53,163 nucleotides of DNA. Source: Phorcysia thermohydrogeniphila (GTDB lineage Bacteria; Aquificota; Aquificia; Desulfurobacteriales; Desulfurobacteriaceae). Position 1 is the stretch's first letter. The number at the start of each line of letters is the position of its first letter. This document shows positions 44,591 through 53,163 of this stretch, piece after piece. The translations under genes were made by a program, and so were the position numbers. The notes under the pieces were generated by a model. The model saw only the letters and a program-made list of their open reading frames with translations. It did no database searches and was not told the DNA's origin. The DNA lies in assembly GCF_004339575.1 (NCBI RefSeq), contig NZ_SMFV01000007.1:1-53163 (forward strand), given 5' to 3'.

Positions 44591-45280
44591 ATGAAAGTTA
44601 AGCAATTACTCCCAATCTTCACAGTTCTCGTTTCCAGTTTTGCTTCCTACGCCCAAAACTGTCCTCCAGTTCCAGAAGTCCAGTCTATCCTCAACAGAAC
44701 ATTAAAGACGCCTTTTACCGCTGTCTCTGTAGAACCGGTAGAGAGCTTTTCAGCCTGCAAAGTTAAAACCGCCGAAGGAGAAACTTTCTTTCTGTCCCTT
44801 GATAAGAAGTTCCTGATAGAAGGCTTCCTTACTAAAGTTCCTCCCCTTAAGATATCAGAGGAAGACTACCTTAAACTAAGGAAAAATGTTCTCTTTAGCA
44901 CAGGAAAGGGGGAAGAAATTATCGTTGTAACCAATCCCCTATGTAACGCCTGTCGCCAGAATAGAGAAAAGCTCAAAAAGCTGGTTGAGAAGGTAAAACT
45001 CTCCTTCGTCCCAGCAGCCTTTAACAGAGAACAGGAAAAGGTAGCAGTTGACGCTGTCTGTAGAAAAAAGGACGCCCAGAACTTTTTTGAAATTCAACCT
45101 CCCCTTTTAACCTGTGACAGGGGCAAATTAAAGGTCTGGACAGTTTCAGATACACTCAAAAAGTACGGAATAACAGGAACTCCTGTCTTTATTTTTCCAG
45201 ACAGGAGCGTAACAGTAGGAATCTTAGAATTCTCTCAGAAGATTAGCGACTTTATTAAATTAACTACGTTTCAACCTTAA
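44591..45280 (+). CDS. DsbC/DsbG-like periplasmic thiol:disulfide protein
   Basis: A 229-residue exported protein with a signal peptide (KQLLPIFTVLVSSFASYA). The thioredoxin-fold part carries the active site CNAC in TNPLCNACRQNREKL (near residue 117) and the cis-proline loop GITGTPVFIFPDRS. An N-terminal segment of about 90 residues may be the dimerisation domain, as in DsbC. It probably reshuffles or reduces disulfides in exported proteins. Its 3' end overlaps the convergent CopB gene by 17 bases. Confidence 0.8.
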   Translation: MKVKQLLPIFTVLVSSFASYAQNCPPVPEVQSILNRTLKTPFTAVSVEPVESFSACKVKTAEGETFFLSLDKKFLIEGFLTKVPPLKISEEDYLKLRKNVLFSTGKGEEIIVVTNPLCNACRQNREKLKKLVEKVKLSFVPAAFNREQEKVAVDAVCRKKDAQNFFEIQPPLLTCDRGKLKVWTVSDTLKKYGITGTPVFIFPDRSVTVGILEFSQKISDFIKLTTFQP

Positions 45281-47318
45281 GAAGTTTTGCGTTTATCGCC
45301 ACTATAACAGTGCTTAGAGACATCAAAACAGCCCCTACTGCTGGGCTGAGGAGAATTCCTGAGCCGTAGAGAACACCGGCAGCAAGAGGAATAGCAACTG
45401 CGTTATACCCCGTTGACCATATCAAGTTCTGAACCATCTTCCTGTAAGTGCTTCTTGCAAGTTTCACGATAGAAACAACGTCCCTCGGGTCATTTCTCAC
45501 AAGCACTATATCTGCAGATTCAACGGCCACATCAGTACCTGCTCCAATAGCAATACCTACATCTGCCTGTGCCAACGCCGGCGCGTCGTTCACTCCATCG
45601 CCAACCATTGCAACAACTAAACCACGGGACTGAATCTCTTTAATTTTCTCTGCCTTCTCGTGAGGTAGAACCTCAGCAAAGAACTCATCAAGTCCAATCT
45701 CCTTTGACACCCAACTGGCAACCTGTCTATTGTCCCCTGTGAGCATCATACACTTTATACCCATCTCCTTTAGCTTTAGTATTGCCTCCTTAGACTCAGG
45801 CCTTACGATATCGGCAAGCCCAATAGCTCCTTTTAGCTCACCGTCTATCAGGACGTATACCACCGTTTTCCCCTCTGAGGCCATCCTTAAAACTCTCTCA
45901 TCATCAACCTTGATACCCCTTTCTCTTAGAAAACCCGGACTAACAACCATCACATGCTTTCCATTTACCCTACCTTCTGCTCCCTTCCCCGGAATAGCCC
46001 TGAAACCCTCTACTTCCATGTACCCCTTAGACGAGGTTACTATGGCCTTAGCGATGGGATGCTCTGAGTGTAGCTCAATAGAAGCTGCATACCTTAGAAT
46101 CTCCTCGTCTGTAAGGTTATCTGAAAAATTAACTACGTCAGTAACTCCAAACTTTCCCTCTGTTAGAGTTCCCGTCTTATCAAATACCACCGCCTGTAAG
46201 TTTCTCGCCCTCTCAAAGGCAGAACGGTCTCGTATAAGAAAACCACTCTTTGCTGCAAGGGCAGTTGAAACTGCAACCACTAAAGGAACTGCCAAACCAA
46301 GGGCATGGGGACAGGTGATAACCATAACGGTAACCGTCCTCTCCAAGGCAAAGGCAACGTCCTTCTTCATTATCACAGTCCATACGAGGAAAGTAATAGC
46401 CCCTCCAGATAGAGCAACTACCGTTAACCAGACCGCAGCACGATTTGCCAAATCTTGAGTTTTAGACTTACTCTCCTGAGCCTTCCTTACAAGCTCAATC
46501 ACCTGAGATAAAAAGGAGTCCTTCCCCGTCTTTTTAACTTCAACCTTAATTGAACCCTCCCCGTTGATAGAACCACCTATAACTATACTGCCTTTCTTCT
46601 TAGGGACAGGCTTACTCTCACCGGTCAGCATAGCCTCATTTACCGAGGTCTCCCCCTCAATAACAACGCCATCTGCAGGAATCTTTTCACCCGGCTTTAC
46701 AAGAACTATATCTCCCGGCTTTAGCTCCTGAAGGGGAATATCCCTTAAAGTCCCATCCGGCATAAGCTTGTGAGCCTTTGAAGGCATCAGCTTTGCCAGC
46801 TCCTCCAAGGCTTTAGAAGCCCCCATGACGGACTTCATTTCTATCCAGTGACCAAGCAACATGATGTCTATTAACGTCGCCAGCTCCCAGAAGAAGATTT
46901 TTCCCTTTAACCCGAAGACGACAAAACTGCTGTAGAGGTAAGCCGTAGTTATCGCAGTAGCAATAAGGGTCATCATTCCCGGCTTTTTCGTCTTTATCTC
47001 CTTGTAGAAGCCCTTGAGGAAAGGGTAACCTCCGTAAAGGTAGATTACGGTTGACAGCCCAAAGAGGACATAGAGGTCTCCGGGAAATCGGAGTACTTTC
47101 TCAATACCCAGCAAGCTCCGGACTGATGGAGACAAAACCAGAACGGGGACTGTCAGTATAAGAGAAATCCAGAACCGCCTTTTAAAGTCTTCTACCATAC
47201 GGGAGTGATGGCTTTTATGATTTACATGGCTTTTCCCATGACTTGAAGCTTTCATACTGTGGTTGTGTTTTTTAGAATGGTTACCATGAGATTTTTTTGA
47301 GTTTACGTTAACTTCCAT
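45264..47318 (-). CDS. Copper-translocating P1B-type ATPase, CopB group
   Basis: A 684-residue heavy-metal pump. A His-rich N-terminal tail (HGNHSKKHNHS, HGKSHVNHKSHH) is followed by eight membrane segments with the CPH motif in TCPHALGLAVPLV, which marks the CopB (P1B-3) group rather than CopA. Also TGES, the phosphorylated Asp in FDKTGTLTEG, the HP motif in LHSEHPIAKAI and GDGVNDAPALAQADVG. It probably exports Cu or Ag. The start is the ATG after AGAGGAG (MEVNVNSKK); an earlier GTG is weaker. Confidence 0.92.
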   Translation of the reverse strand: MEVNVNSKKSHGNHSKKHNHSMKASSHGKSHVNHKSHHSRMVEDFKRRFWISLILTVPVLVLSPSVRSLLGIEKVLRFPGDLYVLFGLSTVIYLYGGYPFLKGFYKEIKTKKPGMMTLIATAITTAYLYSSFVVFGLKGKIFFWELATLIDIMLLGHWIEMKSVMGASKALEELAKLMPSKAHKLMPDGTLRDIPLQELKPGDIVLVKPGEKIPADGVVIEGETSVNEAMLTGESKPVPKKKGSIVIGGSINGEGSIKVEVKKTGKDSFLSQVIELVRKAQESKSKTQDLANRAAVWLTVVALSGGAITFLVWTVIMKKDVAFALERTVTVMVITCPHALGLAVPLVVAVSTALAAKSGFLIRDRSAFERARNLQAVVFDKTGTLTEGKFGVTDVVNFSDNLTDEEILRYAASIELHSEHPIAKAIVTSSKGYMEVEGFRAIPGKGAEGRVNGKHVMVVSPGFLRERGIKVDDERVLRMASEGKTVVYVLIDGELKGAIGLADIVRPESKEAILKLKEMGIKCMMLTGDNRQVASWVSKEIGLDEFFAEVLPHEKAEKIKEIQSRGLVVAMVGDGVNDAPALAQADVGIAIGAGTDVAVESADIVLVRNDPRDVVSIVKLARSTYRKMVQNLIWSTGYNAVAIPLAAGVLYGSGILLSPAVGAVLMSLSTVIVAINAKLLKVET

Positions 47319-47487
47319 ACAGGCTTCTCCTCTATGCCGTTTCACTTAAAGAAATACCTCTACCCTTAATAACTTATTGTTGTTTTTTGAAGTAGTGAAA
47401 CTCAAAAAGATACACAGAGCTACAAAGTGATTACTTGGGGTAAATAAGCTGGGTATCTAAAAGAGGGAGGGATTTTTTTATTTAAAT

Positions 47488-47835
47488 TGGTGGAGGTGGC
47501 GGGATTCGAACCCGCGTCCGGAGATGCGGCTCGGGTAGCTTCTACAGGCTTAGCCCGTGTTTTACTTCTCGCTCTGGGATTAGCCCACGGGCAGGCGTCC
47601 CAGAGCCAGCCCTCTTAGCTCTCGGCTACCCCCGGAGGGCGCGGGAAGTAGCCCAGCCCGCCTCTCTGTCGCCCTACCCGGAGCCGGCAGGCGGAGCTCC
47701 GGGGGACGTCGCCGCGTTTATTTAGGCGGCGAGAGCGAGAGTTTCGTCGGCAGCTATTTGCAGTGCCTTTTACGGGTTGGCACCCGGCCTGCCACTACCC
47801 AAGCCTTTGCATCCCCGTCGAAACCATTCACCCCC
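47488..47835 (-). ncRNA. ssrA: tmRNA
   Basis: A 348-base one-piece tmRNA that rescues stalled ribosomes. Its 5' end GGGGGTGAATGGTTTCGACG and 3' end GGTTCGAATCCCGCCACCTCC plus encoded ACCA form the tRNA-like half, with acceptor GGGGGTG/CACCTCC (one G-U). The tag reading frame ends ADETLALAA and TAA near 47715. GC-rich pseudoknot stems follow. It lies between copB and lepA on the same strand and has its own promoter. Confidence 0.96.
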
Positions 47836-47856
47836 ACTTTATTCATCCACACTTAA

Positions 47857-47884
47857 AATATAGACTGCTATTGCAAATTTGCAA
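47857..47884 (-). promoter_or_regulatory. Probable tmRNA promoter
   Basis: TTGCAA (47884-47879), 16-base spacer, TATATT (47862-47857) on the minus strand, placing initiation about 15 bases before the mature tmRNA 5' end. Confidence 0.5.
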
Positions 47885-47890
47885 ATCCAC

Positions 47891-49687
47891 TCACTCAACC
47901 TTAAGGACAGCCAAGAAGGCCTCCTGTGGAACTTCCACTTTGCCGAGCATCTTCATTCTCTTCTTACCCTCTTTCTGCTTCTCAAGGAGCTTCTTCTTCC
48001 TCGTTACGTCTCCACCGTAACACTTTGCAAGAACGTCCTTCCTCAAAGGTTTAATGGTAGAGCGGGCAATTATCTTGTTTCCAATTGCAGCCTGTATTGC
48101 AACCTCAAAGAGCTGTCTCGGAATTATCTCCTTCAGCTTATCAACGAGCTGTCTTCCCCTCTGGTAAGCCTTGTCCCTGTGGACGATAACGGATAAAGCA
48201 TCAACGGGCTTCTTGTTTATGAGAATGTCAAGCTTAACAAGGTCGGAAGGCCTGTAACCAGCAAACTCGTAGTCAAAGGAGGCGTAACCACGCGAAACAG
48301 ACTTTAACTTATCAAAGAAGTCAAAGAGAATTTCGGAAAGTGGCATGTCGTAGCGGAGCTCCACCCTCGTCTGGTCAAGGTAGGTAAAGCCCGTCTGAAT
48401 GCCACGCCTATCCTGACACAGTTGCATTATTGGCCCTACGTACTCTGCCGGCGTAATTATTGAAGCACTTATGTAGGGCTCCTCAATCCTCTCTATTTTT
48501 TCAGCAGGAGGCATCTCGGCAGGGTTTTGAACGTCAATCACGCTACCGTCTTTAAGGTAAACCTTATAGATAACGCTTGGAGCAGTAGCAATGAGATTTA
48601 AGCCAAACTCCCTCTCTAACCTTTCCTTTATAACTTCCATGTGAAGGAGTCCTAAGAATCCACACCTAAAGCCAAAGCCAAGGGCAGCAGAAGTCTCAGG
48701 CTCAAAGAAGAGGGCAGCATCGTTAAGCTTTAGCTTCTCAAGGGCTTCTTTCAAGTTCTCGTAGTCGTCAGAGTCCACAGGGTAGAGTCCGGCAAAGACC
48801 ATAGGTTTTGCAGGCCTAAATCCGGGACAGGGCTCTTCTGTTGGGTTCTCTGCGTCGGTTATCGTATCACCAACTTGTGTATCCTCAATGTTCTTAATGT
48901 TGGCCGCTATCCAGCCTACCTCTCCGGCCTTTAGCTCCTGTAAGGTAACTCTATTGGGAGTCTGAGTTCCAACCTCAACGACCTCAAACTCCTTGTCGTT
49001 TGACATGAGCTTTATTCTCATTCCCGGCCTTACAACGCCGTCAAAAACCCTTATAAAGGGGATAACCCCCTTGTAGTTGTCGTAGTAAGAGTCAAAGATG
49101 AGCGCCTTTAACGGTTTTTCAGGGTCGCCAGAGGGAGGAGGGACTCTTTTTACTATCGCCTCAAGTATTTCCTTTATTCCTATCCCCTCTTTTGCAGAGG
49201 CTAAGATGGCCTCATCGGGGTCAAGTCCAAGAACATCTGCAATCTGCTCCTTCACCCACTCAACGTTTGCGCTCGGAAGGTCTATCTTGTTTATAACGGG
49301 AATAATCTCAAGACCTGCATCAAGGGCTAAGAAGAAGTTGGCAATGGTCTGGGCTTCAATCCCCTGAGTCGCGTCAATAACTAAGAGAGCTCCCTCACAG
49401 GCCGCTAAGCTCCTTGAAACCTCATAGGTAAAGTCCACGTGACCGGGAGTATCTATAAGGTGCATGGTGTAGGTTTTTCCGTCGTCGGCCTTATACTTCA
49501 TACGGACGGCGTTTAGCTTAATGGTAATGCCCCTTTCCCTTTCAAGCTCTAAAGTATCTAACATCTGCTCCTTGAGCTCCCTCTTAGAAACCGTACCCGT
49601 ATATTCAAGAAGCCTGTCTGCTAAAGTAGACTTACCGTGGTCTATATGGGCAATTATGCAGAAGTTCCTTATAAGCTCTTGCCCCAT
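47891..49687 (-). CDS. lepA: Elongation factor 4
   Basis: A 598-residue translational GTPase that acts on the ribosome during initiation or stress. G1 [16 protein letters not shown]3 [16 protein letters not shown]4 NKIDLP; the LepA-specific C-terminal domain with [40 protein letters not shown] and [20 protein letters not shown] is complete. The ATG follows GAGGGAATCGG. No partner genes are adjacent apart from ppa upstream. Confidence 0.97.
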   Translation of the reverse strand: MGQELIRNFCIIAHIDHGKSTLADRLLEYTGTVSKRELKEQMLDTLELERERGITIKLNAVRMKYKADDGKTYTMHLIDTPGHVDFTYEVSRSLAACEGALLVIDATQGIEAQTIANFFLALDAGLEIIPVINKIDLPSANVEWVKEQIADVLGLDPDEAILASAKEGIGIKEILEAIVKRVPPPSGDPEKPLKALIFDSYYDNYKGVIPFIRVFDGVVRPGMRIKLMSNDKEFEVVEVGTQTPNRVTLQELKAGEVGWIAANIKNIEDTQVGDTITDAENPTEEPCPGFRPAKPMVFAGLYPVDSDDYENLKEALEKLKLNDAALFFEPETSAALGFGFRCGFLGLLHMEVIKERLEREFGLNLIATAPSVIYKVYLKDGSVIDVQNPAEMPPAEKIERIEEPYISASIITPAEYVGPIMQLCQDRRGIQTGFTYLDQTRVELRYDMPLSEILFDFFDKLKSVSRGYASFDYEFAGYRPSDLVKLDILINKKPVDALSVIVHRDKAYQRGRQLVDKLKEIIPRQLFEVAIQAAIGNKIIARSTIKPLRKDVLAKCYGGDVTRKKKLLEKQKEGKKRMKMLGKVEVPQEAFLAVLKVE

Positions 49688-49786
49688 CCGATTCCCTCAA
49701 AAGGTTTTGGTTAAATATAGGAAAAGCAAAAAACAACCGCCAATTGGAATTTTAGCTTTACATCCCCCTCCTTGTTTAATTAAAAA

Positions 49787-49806
49787 AGGCAGCCACGAGG
49801 CTGCCT
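49787..49806 (-). terminator. Intrinsic terminator of ppa
   Basis: AGGCAGCC-TCGT-GGCTGCCT on the minus strand, an eight-bp stem with a tetraloop followed by TTTTTAATT, eight bases past the ppa stop. Confidence 0.9.
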
Positions 49807-49814
49807 GAGAGCTC

Positions 49815-50336
49815 TTACTTACAGTTCTCTATTGCCTTCTTAATCATCTCCTTAGCTACGTCGCTTCCCTTAAACTCCTTAACCTTAACCCACTTGCCGG
49901 GCTCAAGGTCCTTATAGTGCTCAAAGAAGTGCTTTATCTCGTTGAGAGTAGCCTCTGGAAGGTCTGTTATCTCCTTTACCTTAGAGAAGGTAAGGTCAAG
50001 CTTGTCAACAGGAACGGCAAGAATCTTCTCATCCTGTCCGCTCTCGTCCTCCATCACGAGAACGCCGATTGGCCTACACCTAATTACGCTACCGGGAACG
50101 ACAGGCTGTCTTGAGATAACGAGGACGTCAATAGGGTCTCCATCATCTGCAAGGGTGTTTGGAACAAAACCGTAGTTTGCAGGGTAGAACATCGGAGTGA
50201 AGAGGAAACGGTCAACAAAAACAGCCCCACTTTCCTTGTCCACCTCGTACTTCACGTTGGAACCCTGAGGTATTTCTATTACAGCGTAGATATCCTCAGG
50301 AGGGTTCTTTCCCGGTGGTATCTTCTTTACATCCAT
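49815..50336 (-). CDS. ppa: Inorganic pyrophosphatase (family I)
   Basis: A 173-residue soluble PPase that pulls biosynthetic reactions forward by hydrolysing PPi. Metal-ligand residues lie in the signature [10 protein letters not shown], with [20 protein letters not shown] before it and [14 protein letters not shown] near the end. GGAGGTATT precedes the ATG. A TATAAT -10 box lies at 50376-50371 upstream. It is divergent from feoAB. Confidence 0.97.
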   Translation of the reverse strand: MDVKKIPPGKNPPEDIYAVIEIPQGSNVKYEVDKESGAVFVDRFLFTPMFYPANYGFVPNTLADDGDPIDVLVISRQPVVPGSVIRCRPIGVLVMEDESGQDEKILAVPVDKLDLTFSKVKEITDLPEATLNEIKHFFEHYKDLEPGKWVKVKEFKGSDVAKEMIKKAIENCK

Positions 50337-50397
50337 AATACCTCCTCCTTTAGTTTAGGTTTTAGGTTGAATTATAAGACACTTCAGTCATCCAAAG

Positions 50398-50426
50398 TTG
50401 ACCACACTTAAAAAAGTTCATATTAT
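50398..50426 (+). promoter_or_regulatory. Promoter of feoAB
   Basis: TTGACC (50398-50403), 17-base spacer, TATTAT (50421-50426). The ribosome binding site of feoA starts within a few bases of the expected start, leaving a very short leader. No clear Fur box was recognised. Confidence 0.65.
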
Positions 50427-50444
50427 TTAACTCAGGAGGTGAAA

Positions 50445-50663
50445 ATGAAGTTACTGGAAGCCCCCTCAGGAAAAAGAGTTAGGGTAGTTAACATAAAAGG
50501 TGGTCTTGGTCTGAGAAACCGCCTCGCAGCGATAGGTATCTACCCCGGTGCAGAGGTTACAGTTGTTAAATCTCCTCCGGGCCCTATGATTGTGGAGATA
50601 GCTGGAACGCGACTTGCCCTCGGAAAGGGTATGGCCTCAAAGATAGAGGTGGAGGAAGAATGA
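50445..50663 (+). CDS. feoA: Ferrous iron transport protein A
   Basis: A 72-residue SH3-like cytoplasmic protein needed with FeoB. It shows KGGLGLRNRLAAIGIYPGAE and SPPGPMIVEIAGTRLALGKG, as in FeoA. The ATG six bases after AGGAGG is preferred to the GTG two codons earlier. The stop TGA overlaps the feoB ATG by four bases. Confidence 0.92.
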   Translation: MKLLEAPSGKRVRVVNIKGGLGLRNRLAAIGIYPGAEVTVVKSPPGPMIVEIAGTRLALGKGMASKIEVEEE

Positions 50664-52684
50664 AAAGGAGTATCCGGGTAGCAATAGCCGGGAACCCCAA
50701 CGTTGGAAAAACTGCCATAATGAACGCCCTTGCCGGAACGACCGAAAAAGTAGGGAACTGGCCGGGCGTTACGGTTCAGAAAAAGGTCGGTAAGTACAAC
50801 TTCCGTGGCGTTGACGTAGAGCTTATAGACCTTCCGGGAATCTACAGCCTTACCTCCTACACCCTTGAAGAGAGAGTTGCAAGGAGCTTCCTCCTGAAAG
50901 GGGACTACGACGTCGTAATGAACGTCATTGACGTTACGCTCCTTGGCAGAAACCTATATCTCACCTTAGAGCTCCTTGAGATGGGAATTAAACCGGTCTT
51001 AGTTCTAAACAAAGCTGACGAGCTTGAAAACTTCTCCGTTGACAGTAAAGCTCTTGAGAGAATACTGAAACTTCCGGTAGTAACCGTCTCTGCCTTAAAG
51101 AGGAAGGGACTTGAGGAGCTCTCAGAAACACTGCTAAGGGTAGCAACGGGAGGACTAAAGCCAGAAGGAATAACCCCTACCTACTCTGAAGACCTTGAAA
51201 ACGCCATAGAGCTCCTCTCAATGAAAATTGAGAGGTTAATCACTGAAAAAAACTTCCCCTACAACCTAAGGTGGTTTGTAATAAAACTCCTTGAGAAAGA
51301 CCCGGAGGTAACAGAAGAGGCTAAGGAGCAGTTAAAACTGCCCCAGAGCATCTTCAGGGAAATAGAGAAAATAGAGGAGTTCATAAAGGAGAGACACAGG
51401 TGCGACCTTCCATCGTACATAGCAAGAGAGAGGTTTAACTTAGCCTCACAAATTGCAAGGAAGGTCATTAAAAGTATCAGGGAAATCCCCAAGGAGAGAA
51501 TCAGCGACAGGATTGACAGGTTCGTTACAAACCCATTTACCGGCATTCCCATCTTTTTCGGGGTAATGTGGTTAGTCTTTAAGCTAACCTTTGACTTAAG
51601 CGCTCCTTTAAGTAACCTGATTGATATCGTGTTTAGCAGGATTCTCCCAAGCCTTGTTGAAAGTTACCTCTCATCCCTTCCACCTTTTGTAACCTCACTA
51701 ATAAACAACGGCGTCCTTGCCGGCGTCGGAGCCGTTATGGTCTTTCTTCCTGTCCTTGGAATTCTTTACCTGACGATGTCCATCCTTGAGGATACGGGAT
51801 ACATGGCAAGGGCTGCTGCCCTCTGGGACAACTTTATGAGGCTATTCGGACTAAGTGGGGCTTCTGTAATCCCCATGATACTTGGCTTTGGATGCAACGT
51901 TCCTGCAGTTTACGCAACAAGGGCTATGCGCTCCACAAGGCAGAAACTAATAACCATGCTCATAATCCCTTGGATATCCTGTAGTGCGAGGTTACCAGTT
52001 TACGCCGTCTTTGTAGCTGCGTTCTTTAGAGAGAAAGAATCCCTCGTTATCTTTTCCCTATACCTTTTAGGCGTTCTTTTAGCTCTAACCCTTGGAGCTC
52101 TCCTCTCAAAGTCATTTAAACCAGAATCGGAAGAAGAGGACTTTTTCATAGAGCTCCCTCCCTACAAACTCCCAGCGTGGAGCGTTGTCTTTAACCAGAC
52201 TTGGATAGAGGTAAGGGAATTTGTGTATAAAGCCGGAACGGTAATCCTTGCCCTCTCCGTATTCATCTGGGCCCTTGCAAGCCTTCCTCCGGGAGTAGAT
52301 TATGCAGGGGAAGGCAGCATAGTTGGGCACGTTGGTAAGTGGCTACTTCCCATATTTGAACCCCTCGGCATAAGCGACTGGAAACCTGTAGTTGCCCTCA
52401 TTTTTGGAGCTCTTGCCAAAGAGGTAGTCGTTGGAACCCTCGGAACGCTCTACGGAGCAGAAGAAAACGTAATTGAGGCGATTGCCCACATTTTCACGCC
52501 GGCAAGTGCCCTTGCATTCATGGTATTTACCCTTCTCTACATGCCCTGCATCGCAACCATTGCTGCAATAAAGCACGAGAGCGGAACTTGGAAATACCCA
52601 ATCCTAGCTATTGCCATAGAGTTAACGACAGCTTGGGTCATAGCCTTTGGCGTTTATCACGTAGCAAGCCTCTTTCTTAAGTAG
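50660..52684 (+). CDS. feoB: Ferrous iron transport protein B
   Basis: A 674-residue inner-membrane Fe(II) transporter with an N-terminal G domain: GNPNVGKTAIMNAL (G1), GNWPGVTVQKK (G2), DLPGIYSL (G3) and NKADE (G4). The membrane part carries the conserved GFGCNVPAVYATRAMRS and MLIIPWISCSARLPVYAVFV segments with their cysteines. Length is normal for bacterial FeoB. Translation is coupled to feoA. No FeoC is present. tRNA-Thr follows after 50 bases. Confidence 0.96.
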   Translation: MKRSIRVAIAGNPNVGKTAIMNALAGTTEKVGNWPGVTVQKKVGKYNFRGVDVELIDLPGIYSLTSYTLEERVARSFLLKGDYDVVMNVIDVTLLGRNLYLTLELLEMGIKPVLVLNKADELENFSVDSKALERILKLPVVTVSALKRKGLEELSETLLRVATGGLKPEGITPTYSEDLENAIELLSMKIERLITEKNFPYNLRWFVIKLLEKDPEVTEEAKEQLKLPQSIFREIEKIEEFIKERHRCDLPSYIARERFNLASQIARKVIKSIREIPKERISDRIDRFVTNPFTGIPIFFGVMWLVFKLTFDLSAPLSNLIDIVFSRILPSLVESYLSSLPPFVTSLINNGVLAGVGAVMVFLPVLGILYLTMSILEDTGYMARAAALWDNFMRLFGLSGASVIPMILGFGCNVPAVYATRAMRSTRQKLITMLIIPWISCSARLPVYAVFVAAFFREKESLVIFSLYLLGVLLALTLGALLSKSFKPESEEEDFFIELPPYKLPAWSVVFNQTWIEVREFVYKAGTVILALSVFIWALASLPPGVDYAGEGSIVGHVGKWLLPIFEPLGISDWKPVVALIFGALAKEVVVGTLGTLYGAEENVIEAIAHIFTPASALAFMVFTLLYMPCIATIAAIKHESGTWKYPILAIAIELTTAWVIAFGVYHVASLFLK

Positions 52685-52734
52685 CTCTGCCTGTTGCAAT
52701 CACGGCATATCAGCCTATATTTTTCATCATAGCT

Positions 52735-52811
52735 GCCCACGTGGCTCAGGAGGTTAGAGCGCACCCTTGGTAAGGGTGAGGTCGGCGGTTCAACTCCGCC
52801 CGTGGGCACCA
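52735..52811 (+). tRNA. tRNA-Thr (GGT)
   Basis: A 77-base tRNA with encoded CCA: acceptor GCCCACG/CGTGGGC, anticodon stem CACCC/GGGTG around TTGGTAA (anticodon GGT), and T-loop GTTCAACTC. It stands 106 bases upstream of tuf, the usual tRNA-tuf linkage in bacteria. Confidence 0.95.
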
Positions 52812-52840
52812 CTTTCTTTAAAAATAAAGAAAATCCCCCC

Positions 52841-52868
52841 TTGAATTTTTCCCCTTCCCTTGTTAAAT
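52841..52868 (+). promoter_or_regulatory. Probable promoter of right tuf
   Basis: TTGAAT (52841-52846), 16-base spacer, TTAAAT (52863-52868), 49 bases before the tuf ATG. An AT-only hairpin TTTCTTTA/TAAAGAAA between the tRNA and this site lacks a T-run. Confidence 0.45.
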
Positions 52869-52917
52869 TTCCACCGTCAAACACTAAAGCCCAAATAGAT
52901 TTTTGGAGGATAGGATT

Positions 52918-53163
52918 ATGGCAAAGCAGAAATTTGAAAGGAAGAAGCCCCACAAGAACGTAGGAACAATCGGACACGTAGACCACGGTAAAACAACCCT
53001 CACAGCTGCTATCACCCACTGTCTCGCCCTCAAAGGTCTCGCTCAGGAAGTAGCCTACGACCAGATTGACAAAGCTCCCGAGGAGAGGGAAAGGGGTATC
53101 ACAATCGCCACTGCCCACGTAGAGTACGAATCCGACAAGTACCACTACGCCCACGTTGATTGC
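52918..53163 (+). CDS. tuf: Elongation factor Tu, N-terminal part (right copy)
   Basis: The first 82 codons of a second EF-Tu gene; it runs off the right edge. Motifs are as in the left copy: [11 protein letters not shown] and [14 protein letters not shown], ending at HVDC. The protein is identical to the left fragment and the DNA differs only at silent positions. TTTGGAGGATAGGATT precedes the ATG. It follows tRNA-Thr with a leader unlike that of the left copy, so the two genes are regulated separately. Confidence 0.97.
   Translation, partial: MAKQKFERKKPHKNVGTIGHVDHGKTTLTAAITHCLALKGLAQEVAYDQIDKAPEERERGITIATAHVEYESDKYHYAHVDC

Overview
This window is bacterial and looks like a thermophilic, anaerobic chemolithoautotroph of the Aquificota, most like the Desulfurobacteriaceae (Thermovibrio/Desulfurobacterium type). 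That placement is my inference. It rests on succinyl-CoA synthetase next to a four-subunit 2-oxoglutarate:ferredoxin oxidoreductase (reverse TCA cycle), Lys/Glu-rich proteins, a large octaheme cytochrome and FeoAB. Genes are tightly packed, with GGAGG-type ribosome binding sites and frequent TTG/GTG starts. Both ends stop inside an EF-Tu gene at the same codon (minus strand on the left, plus strand on the right), so the window looks like a contig broken at a duplicated tuf gene.

Layout. 1-3.4 kb: str operon rpsL-rpsG-fusA-tuf on the minus strand. 3.5-5.7 kb: leuA and a VapBC-type toxin-antitoxin pair. 5.8-8.6 kb: AT-rich accessory block with two unknown small proteins, a GmrSD-like DUF262/HNH defence protein and a start-less gene remnant. 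8.6-13.8 kb: WYL regulator, rhomboid protease, a dUTPase fused to a degenerate LAGLIDADG-like domain, pnp and rpsO. 13.9-16.2 kb: second AT-rich block with an unrecognised two-gene cassette, a decayed DDE transposase and frameshifted small membrane genes. 16.2-25.3 kb: TPR protein (minus), then a PpiD-like chaperone, yicC, gmk, rpoZ, pyrK, a cysteine-rich Fe-S oxidoreductase subunit, and a binding lipoprotein followed in the same frame, after one TGA, by a membrane HD-GYP sensor. 25.4-32.3 kb: sucCD-korDABC, a hotdog thioesterase and bioA. 32.4-34.8 kb: octaheme cytochrome with an in-frame TGA. 35-37.5 kb: gamma-carbonic anhydrase-like protein, hrcA, SRP RNA, HepT-MntA pair and tRNA-Ser. 37.6-43 kb: rplM-rpsI-argC, a Uma2-family nuclease and uvrA. 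43-47.8 kb: acpP, fabG, a membrane protein, a DsbC-like protein, CopB ATPase and tmRNA. 47.9-53.2 kb: lepA, ppa, feoAB, tRNA-Thr and tuf.

How the genes work together: much of the window is housekeeping (translation, nucleotide metabolism, quality control). The autotrophy core is sucCD-kor, which converts succinate through succinyl-CoA to 2-oxoglutarate using reduced ferredoxin. The cytochrome, copper export and iron uptake genes fit a metal-rich vent lifestyle. Most surprising are two same-frame TGA interruptions. One separates the first haem site of the octaheme cytochrome from the other seven. The other lies between the binding lipoprotein and the sensor's membrane/HAMP half, which has no ATG, GTG or TTG of its own. 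TGA is a normal stop in at least four other genes here (for example korB and feoA), so a changed genetic code is unlikely. Selenocysteine or readthrough, true gene breakage, a one-base indel (for the sensor) and sequence error all remain open.
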